This document shows, piece by piece, positions 40,796 to 43,863 of a DNA stretch of 43,863 nt; the stretch's first letter is position 1, and each line of letters begins with the position of its first letter. Below the pieces are notes generated by a model. It did not search any database and was not told the origin of the DNA. It saw only the letters and a list, made by a program, of their open reading frames with translations. Source of the stretch: a virus. The DNA lies in IMG/VR virus record IMGVR_UViG_3300001473_000111, positions 1 to 43,863 of that record. One strand, written 5' to 3'. The translations under genes and the position numbers were made by a program.

Positions 40796-40847
40796 GCCAT
40801 AATTTCATCGACCGCATTAACCATTGTTGACATGATGTCAACCATGG
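40779..40847. promoter_or_regulatory. Immunity-region operators between cro-like and repressor genes
   Basis: Two dyads are seen. TTTCATGAAA at 40780-40789 is a perfect palindrome with the half-site CTTTCAT. GTTGACAT-G-ATGTCAAC at 40826-40842 is a perfect 17-bp palindrome, extended by CCAT/ATGG to 27 bp (40821-40847) with one mismatched pair. The larger one covers the preferred repressor start codon, so autoregulation is likely, and it carries TTGACA on both strands. Confidence 0.65.
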
Positions 40848-41287
40848 AAACGACTGGCGCAAGAATAAGACACATCCGCAAGGCCTTGGGGCTGTCACAA
40901 GAGGACTTTGGAAAGAAGCTTTCTGTGAGCCGCGGTGCTGTTGGAAATTGGGAAACAGGCGACGACTCGAAGAAGAGCGGAATCAGCCACGATAACCTGA
41001 AGAAAATATCTGAAATCTCCGGGTGCAGTGTCGACTGGATTTTGACCGGTAAAGGCGAACCGTTTCCGGATGGCGAAGGCCGAACAACTAAATCAGCAAG
41101 CAAGCCAGGAAGAAAACTTGACCGCACTCTTTTTCAGGTTGCTCATGACATGGCGAGGAACTTCGAACAGACACAACTTGGTGGTTTAGCTTCATTTGAT
41201 GACTTTAATTTTCTGGTTGAAAAATACTACAATGAGTTGTTGACTAGAAAAACACAGTTTGAAAATAGCTCCGAAGAAGAGCACTGA
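40844..41287 (+). CDS. XRE-family phage repressor (CI-like)
   Basis: A 147-residue repressor. Residues ~5-65 form a Cro/C1-type helix-turn-helix (RIRHIRKALGLSQEDFGKKL, then SVSRGAVGNWETGD) with the typical continuation VDWILTGKGEPF. The rest is a short helical tail with no LexA/CI-type autoprotease domain, so induction may not use RecA-driven self-cleavage. Starts at 40784, 40832 and 40844 are all in frame and none has a good ribosome site; 40844 is chosen because the HTH begins there and the upstream DNA looks like operator. It is divergent from the Cro-like gene and heads a small rightward operon. Confidence 0.82.
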   Translation: METTGARIRHIRKALGLSQEDFGKKLSVSRGAVGNWETGDDSKKSGISHDNLKKISEISGCSVDWILTGKGEPFPDGEGRTTKSASKPGRKLDRTLFQVAHDMARNFEQTQLGGLASFDDFNFLVEKYYNELLTRKTQFENSSEEEH

Positions 41288-41313
41288 TAAACCGCAATTA
41301 AAAGGTTGCCAGT

Positions 41314-41550
41314 GTGCCAGACAACCGGAACGACAAGTTAGAAGAAGTTCTCGACATATTGCGTGAAAAGGGAGCAATTTTGGCTGCACTGGCCTATTGT
41401 CATGGACTATTCGGTCATTCCCAAATTGCGAAGCTCGACCGCGACGAACGGCAAAAGCTTACAATCCTGCTACGCAGGAAAATTCTTGAAGCAGCAATGG
41501 CGACAGGTGAAGAGCTTCGCTCTGACGATCGGACGACGACTCTTCAATGA
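41314..41550 (+). CDS. Small hypothetical protein behind the repressor
   Basis: A 78-residue helical, charged protein (NDKLEEVLDILREKGAILAA; DERQKLTILLRRKILEAAMA) of unknown function. It starts with GTG at 41314, with AAAAGG about 8 nt upstream, and its stop overlaps the next ATG (ATGA). Lying 26 bp after the repressor on the same strand, it should be expressed in the lysogen. No DNA-binding or membrane motif is seen. Confidence 0.65.
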   Translation: MPDNRNDKLEEVLDILREKGAILAALAYCHGLFGHSQIAKLDRDERQKLTILLRRKILEAAMATGEELRSDDRTTTLQ

Positions 41551-42122
41551 AAAACAATTACGTCCTGAATCTTCCTGTTGAAGACTTGGAAAGCGGCAGC
41601 GCTGACAATATTGCCACTTTTCTGTATCGCCTCTGGCGCGACACCAAAGGCGTAATGCCGGGCGAGGACTCGCCTATCGTCGACTACTTGCCGCAACTCG
41701 TCATTCTGCAAACTATCAGATCACCGACCGACAGCCCCGACATTGTTTCTGTAGGTTCGGACAGCCTCTTTGCGAAAATAGTACCGCAAGCAGCCGATCC
41801 CCGCCTGACGCAGCCTAGGCTTGAAATCGAACCGCACTATCGAAACCTCGTCAGGCAATCATACGTAGAAGCTTCCAAAGGCGAAGCGCGCTATGATGTG
41901 ATCGGGTTCACATATCTGCTTAACAGCGGTCTTGAATGGATGAAAACGGAGCGCGTGTTGTTTCCGTTTACCGCGCCAAGCGGACTCAGGTGGATTTTCT
42001 GCTATTCGATCCTGCGAGAAGCTCGGAAGCTAAAGCGTCGACCAGGTCAAGAAGATCTTCTTGAGAATTCGCCATTACCTTTAGATCGTCATCGATTGTT
42101 GAAGGACCGCGCGCCCATCTGA
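41547..42122 (+). CDS. Hypothetical protein of the repressor operon, PAS-like pattern
   Basis: A 191-residue protein translationally coupled to the gene before it. The middle, LPQLVILQTIRSPTDSPDIV, followed by FAKIVPQAADPRLTQPRLEI and RVLFPFTAPSGLRWIFCYSI, has the strand order of small PAS-type sensory domains known in alphaproteobacteria, but I cannot confirm this. It ends in a basic tail that overlaps the convergent gene at 41986-42696 by 137 bp. As part of the repressor transcript it may be made in lysogens and could modulate immunity. Confidence 0.6.
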   Translation: MKNNYVLNLPVEDLESGSADNIATFLYRLWRDTKGVMPGEDSPIVDYLPQLVILQTIRSPTDSPDIVSVGSDSLFAKIVPQAADPRLTQPRLEIEPHYRNLVRQSYVEASKGEARYDVIGFTYLLNSGLEWMKTERVLFPFTAPSGLRWIFCYSILREARKLKRRPGQEDLLENSPLPLDRHRLLKDRAPI

Positions 42123-42696
42123 TACCGGGCGCGGTTTTGGTGAAGCCGCATTTTTCCGCAAATCCCGTTTCCAAAAACGCCGGCCTCACCCAGGCATAAC
42201 ACCAGCTAAATCGCCACTCTAGCAGCGCAAGCAACTGCAACACCTTCGCAAACGGGGCTGACACTTTCTTTTCGGGGTGACTGGCTGACACCCACATGTC
42301 GCCCAAATAAACAACGTTCCCCGACACCCCCTTCGCCCAGAGATATTGTTTCGCCGCAGGTTGTACACGCAACTCATCGGTGTGCGGGTAGCAGCGCGCC
42401 CAATAGTCGCGCCAATACCGGTCAAGACTCCACGAACCAAGCTCGTCCAATCGCGCCGCTGCAAGCGCAACCAGTTCGCCAGAAGCATTGTAACCGCCAA
42501 GCCAGAAAGCCTGCGGAGGTGTATAGGTGTTGAGGGTTCGGCGGAAATGTTCTGTGAGAGACTTTTCGGGAATGTCGTCAAGCAACGCCTCCAGATGCTC
42601 AAAGTCCCGGCTCTGCTCTAGCCGGACACCTTTTTGACGCGCTTCTTCGTAAAGCCGATCGATCACCCGGCTTATTAAAAGCCTGTCGAATTCCAT
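41986..42696 (-). CDS. Putative GNAT-like protein
   Basis: A 236-residue protein that may have an acetyltransferase-like fold: strands and helices in FWLGGYNASGELVALAAARL, YLGDMWVSASHPEKKVSAPF and ETGFAEKCGFTKTAPGIRW, the last resembling the Y-x-x-x-GF end of GNAT domains. The family is not certain. The ATG at 42696 follows GGCGGGG; a GTG at 42705 is less well placed. It is convergent with the repressor operon and shares 137 bp with its last gene. It looks more like a host-type chromosomal gene than a standard phage gene. Confidence 0.6.
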   Translation of the reverse strand: MEFDRLLISRVIDRLYEEARQKGVRLEQSRDFEHLEALLDDIPEKSLTEHFRRTLNTYTPPQAFWLGGYNASGELVALAAARLDELGSWSLDRYWRDYWARCYPHTDELRVQPAAKQYLWAKGVSGNVVYLGDMWVSASHPEKKVSAPFAKVLQLLALLEWRFSWCYAWVRPAFLETGFAEKCGFTKTAPGIRWARGPSTIDDDLKVMANSQEDLLDLVDALASELLAGSNSRKST

Positions 42697-42759
42697 CCAA
42701 CGCACCCCGCCTGAATCGCAAGCATCTTTACCGTTGACTTGGGCATGCGCAAGGCCACT

Positions 42760-42826
42760 TAACTTTCACACTTGCACCACTATGAAAGTTATGCTTTCAT
42801 TTTGTAAAGCTGATCTCACTAGTGAG
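42760..42826. promoter_or_regulatory. Operator cluster before rightward operon
   Basis: Within the 42697-42938 gap are a 9-bp inverted repeat TAACTTTCA-N14-TGAAAGTTA (42760-42791), an overlapping ATGAAAG-TTATG-CTTTCAT (42782-42800) and a perfect palindrome CTCACTAGTGAG (42815-42826). The half-site CTTTCAT recurs in the cro-repressor gap at 40779-40785. This fits a second repressor-controlled promoter region; no clear -35/-10 pair can be fixed. Confidence 0.58.
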
Positions 42827-42938
42827 TTAAACGCTTCTCATGTGTAGTGCACTCGAAAATTTAGGTTGCGACCCGGTTTCAAGACCGCACTACGACTTAC
42901 TAGCGTTTGTGCAAGCAGGAATTTCAGGAGACGCACAA

Positions 42939-43385
42939 GTGACCGCCAGCATCCAGAACACCGCATCGTCCTTCAAGATGCTGAAAAAGGCCGTTTCCTG
43001 GTTCCGTAAGGCAACCGATCGGCCGGTCGACGAGCGCGTCTGGCATATCGAAATTCAACTCGACTCGTTTGAAAAATGCATGACAAGCCTCACCGCGCAG
43101 ATCCGCTTTTATCAAAGCGCCAAGAGCCCGACGCGCGCCCTGATCATCACCGAGGCCGACGGCTCGGAAAGACATGTCAGCGGCCAGAGCGTCGAAACCC
43201 TCTGCCTGCACCTGCCCGGCGAGCCCGAGGACGCCGTCGTCTATGGCAAGCCGGAAACCTTGAAGCGGATCGCCGCGGCACTTGAAGCCCACGGAAAGAC
43301 CGTCACCGGTCCCGCCCCGATCGCCGATCACGCCGCAAAGCTCGGCGAAGCGCCCCCGGAAACAGAAAAGGCCCGGTTCAAATGA
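42939..43385 (+). CDS. Hypothetical early protein, rightward operon
   Basis: A 148-residue protein. The GTG at 42939 is preferred because AGGAG lies 8 nt upstream, whereas the ATG at 42840 has no ribosome site and falls beside the operators. The first part is helical (SFKMLKKAVSWFRKATDRPV, FEKCMTSLTAQIRFYQSAKS). The second half has beta strands and a helix (TRALIITEADGSERHVSGQS, KPETLKRIAAALEAHGKTVT). The family is unknown. It is the first of three coupled rightward genes, probably early functions, possibly recombination or replication related. Confidence 0.68.
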   Translation: MTASIQNTASSFKMLKKAVSWFRKATDRPVDERVWHIEIQLDSFEKCMTSLTAQIRFYQSAKSPTRALIITEADGSERHVSGQSVETLCLHLPGEPEDAVVYGKPETLKRIAAALEAHGKTVTGPAPIADHAAKLGEAPPETEKARFK

Positions 43386-43666
43386 CCGAGACCCTGATCA
43401 ACACCGTGACGGGCGCAGCGCCCTTCACGCTTTTGGCGATTTCCGTGCTCTGCGTCGCCGTCATGTTCAAGAACCTGCGCACGCGGCATCACGCCCCGGC
43501 GCAAAAGAGGTTCGGCCACTGGCCGGACACCGCGCAAACTTCCTCCCCATCACCCGGCTTATCCGACAACGCGGCGGATCACATTGCCCGCCGGGTGGCG
43601 CTTAGCCTCGCCGTCGGCATCGTCGCCGGCGAGGCCCTTTTTGCCGTCTTCCCGGGAGGGGTCTGA
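43382..43666 (+). CDS. Small membrane protein
   Basis: A 94-residue protein with a membrane segment at about residues 11-29 (AAPFTLLAISVLCVAVMF) and a second near the C terminus (VALSLAVGIVAGEALFAVF), joined by a polar loop of ~40 residues. It overlaps the gene before it (ATGA) and the gene after it (TGATG). Function is unknown; small early membrane proteins of phages may alter host processes or exclude other phages. Confidence 0.65.
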   Translation: MTETLINTVTGAAPFTLLAISVLCVAVMFKNLRTRHHAPAQKRFGHWPDTAQTSSPSPGLSDNAADHIARRVALSLAVGIVAGEALFAVFPGGV

Positions 43667-43863
43667 TGAGTTTCGAAAAACAGCAGAGCCGCACCCGCGC
43701 CCTCGTGCGCACGGCCGTCGACCGCTTCGTTGTGGACATGGACGACGCGATCGAGGAATTCGACAACGCCGGCGACCGCCAGGGCGTGGCCGACGCCAAG
43801 GCCCTGATCAACGCCGTCAAAAGCGCCGCCGCAATCCGTTTTAGTGAAAGATCATCATCATGA
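43666..43863 (+). CDS. Small helical hypothetical protein
   Basis: A 65-residue, mostly alpha-helical protein (RALVRTAVDRFVVDMDDAIE; DRQGVADAKALINAVKSAAA) of unknown function. The start overlaps the preceding stop as TGATG, so it is translationally coupled. Its stop codon is the last base of the window, so the operon may go on beyond it. Confidence 0.62.
   Translation: MSFEKQQSRTRALVRTAVDRFVVDMDDAIEEFDNAGDRQGVADAKALINAVKSAAAIRFSERSSS

Overview
The window is most of a temperate, long-tailed (siphovirus-type) phage genome, either a prophage or a phage contig cut at gene boundaries: the first base is the integrase start codon and the last base is the stop codon of a small gene. The host is probably an alphaproteobacterium, most likely of the Hyphomicrobiales or Rhodobacterales. 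The grounds are high-GC backbone genes, a GcrA-type regulator, a DUF4326 protein, and a GAAC-N7-GAAC element matching the alphaproteobacterial LexA box. Family names come from reading the proteins, not from a database search.

Layout. 1-1224: integrase (+). 1403-2972: accessory genes, including an AT-rich membrane-protein cassette bracketed by two copies of a 34-bp terminator-like repeat, a small gene behind the putative LexA box, and a secreted cysteine-rich protein. 29588 down to 3093: one long leftward late operon in lambda order. It runs terminase small and large subunits, gpW-like, portal, S49 protease, scaffold-like, gpD-like, major capsid, head-tail connectors, tail terminator-like, tail tube, tail chaperone with a -1 frameshift, tape measure with a built-in lysozyme domain, minor tail proteins, NlpC/P60 peptidase, J-like tip protein, beta-helix tail spike, endolysin, holin, Rz/Rz1, and distal genes including a protein with fifteen 22-residue repeats. 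29589-33261: leader of the late operon, with tandem iterons upstream of the terminase gene (possible cosB), an AT-rich rightward cassette encoding a Hint-metallopeptidase fusion with satellite genes, and a base-pairing-rich element. 33262-40757: leftward early operon (Cro/YdaS-like, regulators, GcrA-like, DUF4326, HTH replication-type protein, NusG-like antiterminator), interrupted by three rightward membrane-protein cassettes, two of them paralogous. 40779-42938: immunity region with repressor and palindromic operators, two further genes and a convergent GNAT-like gene. 42939-43863: start of a rightward operon that runs off the window.

How it fits together. The NusG-like gene ends the early operon in the position lambda gives to Q. 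Downstream of it lie a foldable element and at least three intrinsic terminators inside the late operon (after gpD, the major capsid gene and the tail spike). This suggests processive antitermination by a NusG paralogue; that is inference. The accessory cassettes mostly oppose the operons they sit in, as morons do. Several encode membrane-anchored coiled-coil proteins that could act in superinfection exclusion or defence. The most unusual locus is the Hint plus HExxH metallopeptidase cassette at 30291-32835.
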